Below are positions 48,169-60,920 of a DNA stretch of 64,000 nt, piece by piece. Both the position numbers and the translations under genes were made by a program. Location of the stretch: the NCBI RefSeq assembly GCF_018446385.1, contig NC_055988.1, positions 166,182,837 to 166,246,836 of the forward strand, read 5' to 3'. The stretch comes from Zingiber officinale. Lineage: Eukaryota; Streptophyta; Magnoliopsida; Zingiberales; Zingiberaceae. The notes beneath the pieces were generated by a model that was not told the origin of the DNA, made no database searches, and saw nothing but the letters and a program-made list of their open reading frames with translations. Positions within the stretch are counted from its first letter, which is position 1; every line of letters starts with the position of its first letter.

Positions 48169-51100
48169 TGATGTGGTGATAATGAGGGGCCCCCACCGTG
48201 CTATCACGGTGGAGATCAAAGTCAAGACGGTCAACACGTAGATGACATCAGTCGATCGGGCGAGACATGCCCCAACCGAGGGAGAAGGCCCCGATTCACC
48301 GTCGCCTTCGACACATGGAGAAGTCAAACGACCGACGCTCATTGAAGATAATGTGTAGAAGCCGCCCGAGCGGCTTCCCTGCTCGACAAGGCATCAGTAT
48401 TTGACATTGGCAGACAGAACTTCAGTCGAGTAGTTATCCCGTTAAGCTAGACAACCGGGCTTGGCATCGACAGAGTTCAACTTGGGCCGAGCGGTCACCC
48501 CGCTCGACCTAGTAGCAGGTCTTAACAACGGCAGAGTGGAACTTCGGTCGAGCAGACACGCAAAGGAGTATCGAGGTTCTGGCCGACCGAACGGGGCACC
48601 AGAGCAGCGAATCACCGGTCGAGCGGCCAACCTGCTCGGCCAAGCAGTGCACTCCCTTTGATATCCAGCAACATCCTTTTGAGAGTTGGTGTCGTCGACA
48701 CCGAGCATGGACAACCAGAAGATCGTACGACGGAAGTTTCTACTATCACTTCAGAGATATGTTCGGCTCGTTAAGGTACTGTGTTAGGGACACTTTATTG
48801 ATAAATCTTTTCAGATAAAACTTTGAGAAGCATGCCCCCTTTGGAAAAGCATACACGCGCTACCGGAGCTCTATATAAAGGGGGTCCAAGTATCGACGAA
48901 GGTATGTGATATTCACTATTTATACTACAGTCTTCTTGTTGCTCTGTTTTCCACTTCATCGTCGGTAACTAACTTGAGCGTCAGAGGACCAATGCCAGGG
49001 ACTCCTTTCATGGCTCGGCACTGACATAGTTTGTGTTGCAGGTCCGAGCGGAGTCCACAGGAGGTCAGTGTGAGCGCCACATCCCCGGTTTTCTGTCTCT
49101 TTGACCTTCAGACAGGATCATATTTGGCATCGTCTGTGTGAACGTCACCTGCATCTGAGCTGAGAAGATGGAGGACGTCGAACGACTCACCACTGTGACA
49201 CTCACCCAGGAAGAGATCGACATGCTCGTGCAAGCCCGAGCGGCAAAGATGATCGAGCAACAGCAGCAACAAGCATTATATTAGCCGATCGGCTAGCGTC
49301 ATAGCCTGCAATATCGGCGCTCGGTAGACGAGAGGAGCAAGAAGACCGAGCGGAGCAAATCTCCGTATAGGGGCAGAACAGAAGATCGACCGGCACACAA
49401 GGAGAAGCACCGCCCGCGTCGATCCTCTTCCATCGCTCCTTGTTCCAAACCCCTTCAGAAATAGCCCAGGCGAATCAAGAATGGGGATCGTCTTCAAATG
49501 ATGCTCCCGCTCGGGACGCACGAAAGGGCAAGGCGCCCCGAAGCAGCGCATCGTCTGAACAGATCAACCGACAGTTCTCAGAGGGGATCTTATAAGACCC
49601 TCTGCCCAGACACTATACCCCGCTGGCGATCGGGACATACAACGGATCAACCGATCTAAACAATCATCTGGATAGGTTTGATAATGAAGTCACGCTGTGC
49701 CAATATACAAATGGAGTGAAGTGTCGAGTCTTCCTCACTACACTCTCCGAATCGGCGCAGTGTTGGTTCAGAAGATTGTCGGACGGATCCATACATAGTT
49801 TCAAGGAATTCCGAGCTGCCTTCCTACATCACTTCGCCAGCAGCTGATGTTATCAAAAGACGAGCGTCAGCCTCTTCTCCATGAAGCAAGGATCAAAAGA
49901 AATGCTTCAGGCCTACATACAACGTTTCAATCAAGTAGCCATGGGCATCCCCTCGATCTAATCCAACACAATGATGAACGCCTTCACCCAGGGACTCGTC
50001 AAGGGAGATTTCTTCCGATCGCTCATCAGGAAGCCACCTAGGGGCTTCGACCACATGCTCAAGAAGACCAACGAGTACATACATATGGAAGAAGCCTAAG
50101 CGGGCAAAAGAAAAGAGGCGCCGACCGAGCCCCCGACGGTGACCGAGTGCCAACCATCAAGTAGCTATCTGCCACCCAAAGGACCAAGAGCCGAAGGGGT
50201 AGGCCACACCAGGAAACCAGGACACATGCCATGCAACACGTGGCCTTCGGTCAGAGAAAGCGGCGAAAGGTAAGGTGTGGACACTGATGTTCTGTTCTTT
50301 CTATTAGTCGACGACCGACAACATGCGGGATTGCCGCGGTCTGACACCAATCGTCAGCCGACCGACCCTAAGAGGATACCGTTGTCGATCTACTTCTCCC
50401 GATCGGAGACACAGACATCGATCTACTGGGCGGCAGGAGGACGAAAGAAGAGAGCTCGAGCGACACCATCAGCATCAAAGGAGGGATGATACTGATCCCT
50501 CCCGAATCCCAACTGAACGAAATAGACCCTACGCTCGGGAAGAAGAAAATAGAATCAACGCATCCCGAGGAGAAATAAGCATATCACCGAAGGGCCAACC
50601 GACGACGACTCCAACAGAGCCAGGAAGTCGTATGCTCAGCGGATGGAGATCCACGCAGTGGGATGTAACAAGGAGAAGGCCGAAGGGCCCAAGATCAACT
50701 TCAGCCCGAGCGACTTGGAGGGAGTGGAGATCCCTCACGATGACACACTGATCATCCGGGCGGCAATCGCTAACTATACTATTCACTGAACTTTTGTTGA
50801 CACAGGGAGTTCGGTGAACATTATTTTTAATAAGACGTTCGATCAATTGCAAATTGATTGAAATGAGTTGTTGTCCATGATGACCCCACTCTACGGCTTT
50901 ATGGGTAAGGAGGAACTGCCGCTCAGACAGGGCCGACTAACCATCTCACTCGGGGAAGAACCATTGAGGAGAACCAGGACCACTAACTTCATCGTGGTGG
51001 ATGCACCATCGGCCTACAACGTCATCTTAGGCAGACCGGCCCTCAACAAGTTCTGAGCGATAGTATCTACTTACTGCCAAAAAATCAATTTCCCGGTAGA

Positions 51101-51269
51101 CAACTGGGTGGGTGAGGTCAAAGGTGATCAGCTGGTCGCTCGACGATGCTACGTCGAGATAGTCAAGTCCGAGGCGAAGAGCGCTCGAAAGAATCCATGC
51201 TTGGAGGTGAACGCAATCACGGAAAAGCCTCCTACACTAGTATATGAAGAAAAAGAGAAGGTTCAGATC
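48169..51269 (+). mobile_element. Ty3/gypsy element, 5' part only, broken (Tat-like)
   Basis: A 5' LTR (48169-49120, TGATGT...GGATCA, TATA motif CTATATAAAG near 48871) is followed by a TTTGGCATCGTCTGTG primer-site region and a gag start near 49168 (MEDVERLTTVTL). A protease region follows near 50760-51055, recognisable by DTGSSVNI and SAYNVILGRPALN. Reverse transcriptase onward is missing. The frame is broken at many places (about ten), so it is an old dead copy. The lineage is a guess from the protease region. Confidence 0.75.
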
Positions 51270-53388
51270 TGTTGGATCGAAAGCGCTAGAGGGCGGGGGG
51301 GGGGGGGGGGGGGGAATAGCGCTCGTGGCTATTTCGTTCGTTTCAGAATCGTAAAACAATCGAGTAAATAAACGCAGCGGAAAAATAAAAGAGCACACGT
51401 TAACACAAGTTGGTTACTTGGTTCGGAGCCTGTGGCGACTCCTACTCCAAGGCCCACGATCGTTGATCGCTTCCGGTGGGCAACAACTATAAGCTCGAAG
51501 GTTGTTATTACAAACTAAGTACAATGTAAAAGCAATAAACAAACTTTATACCAACAACGAAATATTGAAAGCTGAAGCTCCGGGTCGTCGGGATCTCGTT
51601 GCAGCACTTTAGGATCGTCTCGTAAGCAGCTTGTAGCAGAAAGATTGCTTGGAAGAAGTTGTTTTGAGCTGCTATTCGAAGTCCCCTTATAAACAGTGCT
51701 GGAGGCGCCTCTAAGGCTGTCCGAGGCGCCTCCAACGAGCCAATTCAACCGCTTATATCAGCGCAGACTCCTTCTGCGCTTATCCTCCTCAAGGTGCCTT
51801 AAAGGCCAGTCCAAGACGCCTTGAACCCCAGCTCCAAGGCGCCTTCAAGTCCATATAGGGCGCCTCAAGCGTTTCTGGACAGCTAGCTTCGGCTAGCACC
51901 TGAGGCGCCTCCAAGCCCCATGGAGGCGCCTCGGACACTGTTCATCCGAGGTCTGAGTTGCTCCTTTGTTCCTGTAAATTGTGTTAGTCTCAAACACACC
52001 CCTGCAAAACAAAGTTAGCACATAAATAATATGATAGATAAACTTGACAGTCGTCGGACTGTCCGGGTTTGACTTTGGATTTCCAACCGGAAACCCTAGG
52101 TTGACCCGACGTCTACTGTTCCCTCTACGGGAAACGCGTCCTCACCTACTCCACTCAGGAGATTTACCTGTTGCTAGTGCAATCCTCCAGATAGACTGGA
52201 CTTTTACTCAGCCTTTGAAGCTTCCGGACTTTCTACTGGACTTCCGCTTCCCGGCTGGTCCAGTCTTTCACCTGGTTCGTGGCTATTTCATTCGTTTCGG
52301 AATCGTAAAACAATCGAGTAAATAAACGCAGCGGAAAAATAAAAGAGCACACGTTAACACAAGTTGGTTACTTGGTTCGGAGCCTGTGGCGACTCCTACT
52401 CCAAGGCCCACGATCGTTGATCGCTTCCGGTGGGCAACAACTATAAGCTCGAAGGTTGTTATTACAAACTAAGTACAATGTAAAAGCAATAAACAAACTT
52501 TATACCAACAACGAAATATTGAAAGCTGAAGCTCCGGGTCGTCGGGATCTCGTTGCAGCACTTTAGGATCGTCTCGTAAGCAGCTTGTAGCAGAAAGATT
52601 GCTTGGAAGAAGTTATTTTGAGCTGCTATTCGAAGTCCCCTTATAAACAGTGCTGGAGGCGCCTCCAAGGTTGTCCGAGGCGCCTCCAACGAGCCAATTC
52701 AACCGCTTATATCAGCGCAGACTCCTTCTGCGCTTATCCTCCTCAAGGTGCCTTAAAGGCCAGTCCAAGACGCCTTGAACCCCAGCTCCAAGGCGCCTTC
52801 AAGTCCATATAGGGCGCCTCAAGCGTTTCTGGACAGCTAGCTTCGGCTAGCACCTGAGGCGCCTCCAAGTCCCATGGAGGGGCCTCGGACACTGTTCATC
52901 CGAGGTCTGAGTTGCTTCTTTGTTCCTGTAAATTGTGTTAGTCCCAAACACACCCCTGTAAAACAAAGTTAGCACATAAATAATATGATAGATAAACTTG
53001 ACAGTCGTCGGACTGTCCGGGTTTGATTTTGGATTTCCAACCGGAAACCCTAGGTTGACCCGACGCCTACTGTTCCCTCTATGGGAAACGCGTCCTCACC
53101 TACTCCACTCAGGAGATTTACCTGTTGCTAGTGCAATCCTCCAGATAGACTGGACTTTTGCTCAGCCTTCGAAGCTTCCGGACTTTCTACTGGACTTCCG
53201 CTTCCCGGCTGGTCCAGTCTTTCACCTGGTTCGCGACACCAGGACTTTCCACCTAGGGTTACCCCCCAGGACTTTTTGCCTGAAGCTCTCGACCCGCCAA
53301 GACTTTCTGCATAGGGCTACAACCCCCTAGGGTTTTCCACCTGCCTAATCGCAGCTAAGACTTTCCTGAAACACTCAATTAAGCAGGT
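51270..53388. mobile_element. LTR-like sequence with an internal tandem duplication
   Basis: This block begins TGTTGGATCGAAAGCGCTAG at the broken edge of the gypsy element, runs through a G-tract (about 51295-51314) and ends near 53388 where another gypsy integrase starts. Most of it is two copies of a 954-bp unit. The style (GGCGCCTCC motifs, then CCAGGACTTTCC) is like the LTR-like repeat at 40570-41492. No coding region or target duplication was found. Confidence 0.5.
51323..53230. repeat. Tandem duplication, two 954-bp copies
   Basis: Copies 51323-52276 and 52277-53230 are nearly identical, with roughly ten to fifteen differences by eye. They are joined head to tail with no spacer, which suggests unequal exchange or slippage after insertion, not two transpositions. 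The first copy is preceded by a long G-run. Confidence 0.92.
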
Positions 53389-55059
53389 GATATGAGGGAC
53401 ACCACGTGATCTGATGATCTCCCGGCAAAACAGATCTACCAATCGATCCAGGAAATCAGTCTTCCGGATTGCTAACGAGTGCGCGGATTTGGTTAATCGA
53501 TCAATGATTACCCAAATCGCGTCATGATCTCGTCGTGTCCTCGGCAAACTCACCACAAAGTTCATGGTAATGTGTTCCCATTTCCACTCGGAAATAGGAA
53601 TCCGTTGAAGTAATCCGACAGGTCTCTGGTGTTCAGCCTTCGCCTGTTGACAAATAAGACATCTAGCTACAAAATCCGCAATGTCTTTCTTCATTCCGTT
53701 CCACCAATAGGAACGCCTTAAACCTCGGTACATACGGGTACCGCCGGAGTGGATCGCAAATCAAGAGCGATGAGCCTTCTGAAGTAGCTCCTACAAAATC
53801 GGGTGAGACTGAGGTACGCATAATCTGCCTCGAAAGTATATAATATCATCCTCGTCTCGTGTAAACTCGGTCTGCTGCCCAGAAGCTATCTGACTGCTAA
53901 TGAACTGCAAATGCTGATCACCAGCCTGGGCCTCTCGGATCCACGTCCTGATCGACGACTGAGCAACCATGGTAACAAGAATACCCTGTTCTGTATGCCC
54001 CTACTCCTCAAGGTCTAACTCGAAGACATACTGAACTAAGTCTGTAATTGAAACTCGGTGGCAAGCCAAAGTCCCTCTGGACTTCCTGTTGAGTGCATCG
54101 GCAACCACATTAGCTTTTTCCCGGGTGTTAGCTAATGGTACAATCATAATCTTTCAGAAATTCTATCCATCTCCTCTGTCGGAGATTAAGTTCCTTCTAA
54201 GTAAACAGATATTTGAGACTCTTATGGTTAGTGAGAATCTCAAATATAACGCCATATAAATAATGCCGTCAAATCTTCATGGTAAAAATAATAGCGACTA
54301 GCTCCAGATCATGCATAGGGTAGTTCTTCTCATGCACCTTCAACCGACGAGAAGCATAGGAGACTACTCTATCGTGCTGCATCAGAACAGAGCTCAAACC
54401 CTGAATAGTTGCGTCAGTGTAGAGGACATATCCGTCCTCTCCAGAAGGTAAAACAAAAAATTGGAGCCGACACTAGTCTCCGCTTCAACTCCTAGAAGCT
54501 GGTCTCGCAATCCTCAGTCCAAGTGAACTTCACGCCTTTCCTGGTCAGGCGTGTAAGTAGCATAACAATCCGTGAGAAACCCTCAACGTATTTCCGGAAA
54601 TATCGAGCCAAACAAAGGAAGTTGCGAGCCTCTTCTTTAGACTCCGTCTACTCCCAACAGTAACAACCTCTATCTCCTGTGGAACCACGGTATACACCTA
54701 CTGATGACCATGTGTCTCAATCATCTCACAGAAGACAATCAAAATGCACACTACTGATCTTCACATATAGATGTTCTCGTCGAAACATCTTTAGAACTAT
54801 GCGAAGATGGTGTACGTGATACACCTCAGATCAGAAATAGATCACCACATCGTCAACAAGGATAATGGAAACCAATCCAAACATCCTAGTGATACCAAAA
54901 TCATCAAGTCTCTGAAAACATCTAAGGCTCTGCAAGCCCTAATGGTAAAACCAAAATACATAATGTTCCTACCACAGACATTCCTAAGCATAAGATCTCC
55001 GATAATAAGTCGAAAATCTGATCACCAACAACATAAATCACCAAAGAATAAATCCTCCA

Positions 55060-55275
55060 GTGTGAGAGCAACGCTCCATCACAAGATATACCACATATGT
55101 GGGAGCAACGCTCTACCACAAATAATCCGTAATATGTGGGAGCAACGCTCCACCACAAACAATCTGTAATATGTGGAAGCAACGCTCAACCACAACAATC
55201 CAAAATATGTAAGAGCAACGCTCTACCACAAACCAACAATAATATGTGGGAGCTCCGCTCCACCACAAACGATCC
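55060..55275. repeat. Hairpin-forming minisatellite, unit about 45 bp, five to six copies
   Basis: Each unit carries GTGGGAGCAACGCTCCACCA, whose two arms (GGAGC and GCTCC) can pair around a three-base loop. Units are separated by AATCNNTAATAT-type linkers. The array lies inside the gypsy remnant. A looser repeat with a unit near 75 bp (ACATAGGTATAATCAACNAT) follows at 55550-55930. Confidence 0.75.
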
Positions 55276-57345
55276 ATAAGTGTCCAAGGCACCTAACTAT
55301 CCAACTAGAGGCTGCACGAGATCATTCAACCACATATCACTGTGGCCAGCCAAAGGTATAACAATCCAGCAATCAAATCAAACTCATCATCAAATCTATC
55401 AACATCGTAGTAGTCACCCACTGATAAAAAAATGGGTTGACCGGGTAATCCAACAAATGACATAATGCAGACACTCCACATCCTGCATTCAACATAAGTA
55501 GAATCATCATGCGGCTACCAACAATACACCTGACACACGTGCTCACACAACATATGTATGATCGACATAATCCTCCAATTTGTACACACCACACATACTC
55601 ACAACATAGGTATAATTCATCGTGATACCTCCAACAATGCATACCGAAACCGTGGGCATATATCAACATAGGTATAATCAACAATACACCTCAACAACAC
55701 TTACATGACATATATACACACCTATGCCAAGAGTATAATCAACGTAATACTTCCAACAAATCATAATCGACACGAGTATACACTCAGAACAATCATATAA
55801 TAAACAAGATACATCAAATATTACACCGAACACATCTGCACATATCACAACTCAGATTCAATCGATAAGATACATCCAATAAAACACTCAAACATATGTG
55901 CATATTTCACAACATAGTTTTTAATTGACAAAATACCTCCAATAAACAATCAGACATGTATGCCTAACCACTCGGGTATAATCTACTAGAAACCCACAAT
56001 AATCATATGTATAACTGTGTACGACCCAAAAGAAAAAGTCAGAATTCAAAAACATCAAGACACTCTCATTTTTATCCTCAAAAATATCAGCCCACATAAT
56101 ATCAGATGAATAAGTTTCTACTCCCCATGAGAGCAAGTTAGCATTCAAAACATTAAATCATTATTTATCCACATAGTCCAATATCAGAGGAAACAAATAT
56201 CAATTTTATCATCCTGTTAACTAGCCACAACTAACCAGATTTATTAAAATCTCATAGGCACACTCAACCGTAAACTCTCTAGCACCCGATTTATAATCTG
56301 ATCACCAACTATAATCATCAAACCTGTGAATATCATACATGACACTCACTATATCACCATCAACGACAACCTAAATAATAGATCATCAAAATAGTTATCC
56401 ACTAATAGATCATCAAAACAAATATCTAGTAATAGATCATCAGACAACCACATAATATTTACTCTCATAAATCATTAGAAATCAACACATCACAATATCT
56501 AATCTCACAATATCCCTGAACCTCAAACCATTCTCAACAATGATCAAACATGATAACTCCCCAATGACCAATTTTCATCGTATCGGGTACCCTAATATCC
56601 AAAAGATATGAGTATAAAAACTCTACTGGCTAAGTCAACAGGAATATGTAGGTATCATCCATTACCCAGCTAACAATAGCAGAGGCTGGTACGTGTCTCC
56701 ATCTCCTACTAGTAGTAACTGAAGCAAAAACTACTGTTGGTATGATATGTAAAATCACCAGAGACTATAATCCTTTATCTCTATTAAGGTCAATCATGCT
56801 CAATGGCTAACCCATCACATGTAATATGTGTTACAACAACTAGACAGGTACTAAATAAAGAATGATAATACATGTCATAAACTATAAAATTAAACATCAT
56901 ACCTATATGCCGTCTGGAGATGTTCCATCGATGTCCAGTCCCCAACTTCTGACCTCAAAATTCCGAACATGAAAATCACCGGAAATCCATATAAATCCGA
57001 AACGGAAATCCATAACATATACATAATGGAAAATCCGTGCAATCCAAAATAACTACCCAGTTTGACTCGCAAACTTGGGCTAACCCAAATATCCAGAACA
57101 CCAAAAGCAGGTATCACAACCCTGCTCTGATACCAATAAATTGGTATCAGATAAATCTCGAAAATCCAACACACGGAAATCAAACAAGTATCGCCAAACT
57201 TTGGCGCTCTGATATTATATAAATTGGTATCAGGTTATCACAAATATCCAAAATACAAAAATAAAGATCGTAAAACTGCGCTCTGATACCACTAAATTGT
57301 CATGCCCCAGAGGAGTCCCTATCCGAAGAAATTTCGGCAACATCT

Positions 57346-59756
57346 TGTTGGTTGCTACTCGGAAAACCTATAGGTTCCACTGTACAAAAATTTTGTACAA
57401 AGGTCTGAACCTTTTCCTAGCTACCATGTGTTCTTTTAAATTAAATTTTGGATCGCCTGCGGAACTTAACACGTTTGATCCAAAACTTAATCTATTAGTT
57501 CTTTTAGGTTTTGACTTGGATCTCCTGCGGAACTTAACACGTTCGATCCAAGTCTCCTTAAGTTATTAATTCCATTAAATATTAATTTCCATAATTGGTT
57601 CCCAATACTGACGTGGCGAGGCACATGACCTTCTTGGATATGGGAGCAACCACCACCGACTAGACAAAACCTTTTATAGAAAGCTAATATTTAATTTCCT
57701 AAAATAACTTTAGGTTAACCAAAGAGAACAATCAAATCACAAGGAAAAGAAAAAACAAAAGAACACAATATCAAAAAACATATTCGAAATTCTAGAACGT
57801 AAGCCTCTTGTATTTGGTATTATTTCCATAAATAACTAGCATGATGCGGAAAGAAAAATTACTAGTTATACCTTGTAGAAAAACCTCTTGATCTTCTACC
57901 GTATTCCTCTTCTAACCTCGGACGTTGTGTGGGCAACGATCTTCCGAGATGAGAAACCACCAACCACCTTCTTCTCCTCCTAGCTAGGTTCGGCCACAAA
58001 AGAAAAAGCTTCACCAAGGAGGAAAATCAAAACACTAACCAAGCTCCAAGAGATGCTATCTTTCTCTCCTTCTTCTTCTTCTTCTCCGAGTAGTATCCGG
58101 CCACCACAAGAGCTCCCAGGGAGAGAGAGAGGTTCGGCCACCACAAGAGGAAGAGAGGGAGAGGTTGGCCGGCCACACCAAGGAACAAAAGAGGGAGGGA
58201 AATAATAGATGTTGTGTCTCATGAAGGCACCCTCACCCCTTCTTTTATATTCCTTGGCCTAGGCAAATTAGGAAATTTAATTACAATAAAATTTCCTCAA
58301 TTTCCTTGACATGATTTTATTGAGAAAAATAAAATAAAATTTCCCAAATTAAAACCAATGGCCGGCCACATCAATGAAGGAAAAAAATTAGACAAGTTTT
58401 AATCAACAATTAAAACTTCCTAATTTGTTTCCGGAAATTTTAAAAAATAAAATTTCTCTTTAAAATCTCTTCATGGTTAATAAAAGGAAATTTCTATAAT
58501 TTTAATTTTATTATCATGTGAATAATTTTAAAGCGAAAATAAAATATCTCACCAATCTACAAATAAGGAAAGAGATCTAATCTCTTTCTTTAATCTTTTG
58601 TAGATCTTTTATAAGAGAGATATTTTAATTTAAATTCTCTTTAATAAATTATTTCTTCCACATAATAAAAATTAAAATTAAAACTCCTTTTTAATTTAAT
58701 TTGGCCGGCCCCCACTAGCTTGGATTCAAGCTAGGGCCGGCCACCCAAATTCATACCTAGGCCGGCCCTAGCTTGTTCCCAAGCTAGCTTGGCCGGCCCC
58801 AATTAAGTGGGTATAGAAGGTGGGTATAGGTGGGTATAGAACTCTATAAATAAGAGGCTACGATAGAGACCGAGAGGAGGAATTGGTTTTGGTCTCCCGA
58901 TAGAATTAAGCATCCCGTGTTCGCCCCGAACACACAACTTAATTTTATCAATAATAATTCATTCCACTAGAGAACTATTATTGAACTACCGCACCAATCC
59001 CAAATTACATTTTTTGGGCTCCTTCTTATTATGAGCATGTTAGTCTCCCTGTGTTTAAGATATCGAATGTCCATTAATTAAGTGAGTTACTGACAACTCA
59101 TTTAATTAATATCTAAGTCCAAGAGTAGTACCACTCAACCTTATCATCATGTCGGACTAAGTCCACCTGCAGGGTTTAACATGACAATCCTTATGAGCTC
59201 CTCTTGAGGACATTATCAACCTAGTATCTCTAGGACACAGTTTCCTTCTATAATCAACAACACACACTATAAGTGATATCATTTCCCAACTTATCGGGCT
59301 TATCGATTTATCGAACTAAATCTCACCCATTGATAAATTAAAGAAATAAATATCAAATATATGTGCTTGTTATTATATTAGGATTAAGAGCACATACTTC
59401 CATAATAACCGAGGTCTTTGTTTCTTTATAAAGTCAGTACAAAAGAAACGACCTCAAATGGTCCTACTCAATACACTCTGAGTGTACTAGTGTAATTATA
59501 TAGTCAAGATAAACTAATACCTAATTACACTACGACCTTCTAATGGTTTGTTCCTTTCTATTTTGGTCGTGAGCTACTGTTTATAATTTATAAGGTACTG
59601 ATAATATCATCTTCTGTATGTGACACCACATACTATATTATCTACAATATAAATTAATTGAACAACTACAACTAAATGTAGAAAATTTGACCAAATGTGA
59701 TTCTTTATTCATAATGAATGTTTACAAAGCTTAGGCTTTCAGTATACACTCCAACA
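57346..59756 (-). mobile_element. Solo LTR of the 30.7-40.6 kb copia family, nested in the gypsy LTR
   Basis: This 2,411-bp LTR is flanked by an exact 5-bp duplication CATCT (57341-57345 and 59757-59761) and matches the two LTRs of the copia element along its length, with more changes between about 58320 and 58810. No internal region remains, so LTR-LTR recombination removed it. Confidence 0.92.
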
Positions 59757-60739
59757 CATCTCCCCAGTACGGCGGACAATCTGAAACTTTACTACATCAC
59801 CATATACCTCAGCCACAAGCGGCTGGAATAATAACAATAATAAATAGAAAACAACACAAACAACCACGCAGTTTATATAAATTTCAACCTCTGGCTGACA
59901 CAACCACGCAGTTTAATAATAATCAAACTGAACAGTAATACGATGACTCGAAAACAACCATACTCAACTACATCCATAAAGCTCAAAACATATTCCTACT
60001 CCACTACACTCGTAAAGCTCAAATCCGACGATAAAACCAACTTACCTCTTCTGCCATCTAGGCAGACATGTAGTAAAAGCAAATCCAAAACCAAATCCAT
60101 CGACATCACAAAATCCATACAATGTCCATACCATCAAACAGAACAAGTTTAGCGTAATCTAAATAAGAAAACCAAAAGACCAACAATATCCTCGTGGTCT
60201 GCAGTGGACTAGCGGCTGGAACTCTTTCCTGACAGCATCAACCTGAAATAGCAACGGAGGAGGGTGTGAGTCCAACACTCAGCAGGTACAACTGATATGC
60301 AAAATAAGGAATCTAACAACTAGCACTAATCATGCGTATAGTCTCCTGATACAAGAAAGATAAAATGCAACTGAGGAATGCAGGAGAAAAGCTGTACTAA
60401 CCCGGACCAAGGTATAAGGGTAACAGGGTCGTCAGACCAAGGGTGTCATAATCCTATATGCATGTCAATCATATGCATCCATATAAATGCAGCAAACACA
60501 AGCAATAAATGCATTATGCATATGATGCCAATGACATGGTCACTCCTGACGTCAGTCAGCCATCTTACACACAATGGTGAGTCCGAGTGGGTAGGGCTAT
60601 GACAACCGTGCACTCTGACATCACTGCCCCTGATGAGTGACCGAGTGGACGGGATGCTGTCAGAGTACACACATACTCCTACCCCAAATCATAAATGGGG
60701 GAGTGCAATGCTCTCACCTCTCGGTACACGATGACGGGG

Positions 60740-60920
60740 AGGAATCTCTGCCGACTACCACGCTGCGTTACACTACCCATGAGCTGACCAACGGAGCTAA
60801 ACAAAGTCCAACTGCCAGCCGACTACCACGCTGCTACACTAAACCAACGGAGCCAAACAGAGCGGAACTGTCTGCCGGCTATCACGCTGAGTCACCAGAC
60901 CAACGGAGCCAAATAGCAGA
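60740..60920. repeat. Three diverged repeats of 60-70 bp in the gypsy LTR
   Basis: Each unit holds CTGCC(G/A)(A/G)CTA(C/T)CACGCTG and ACCAACGGAGC(C/T)AAA. Sub-repeats are common in long chromovirus LTRs, and no other role is visible. Confidence 0.6.

Noticed and set aside
57120-57291. tRNA-Met gene pieces (GCTCTGATACCA)
   Set aside because: These are retroelement primer-binding sites next to LTR ends, without a cloverleaf.
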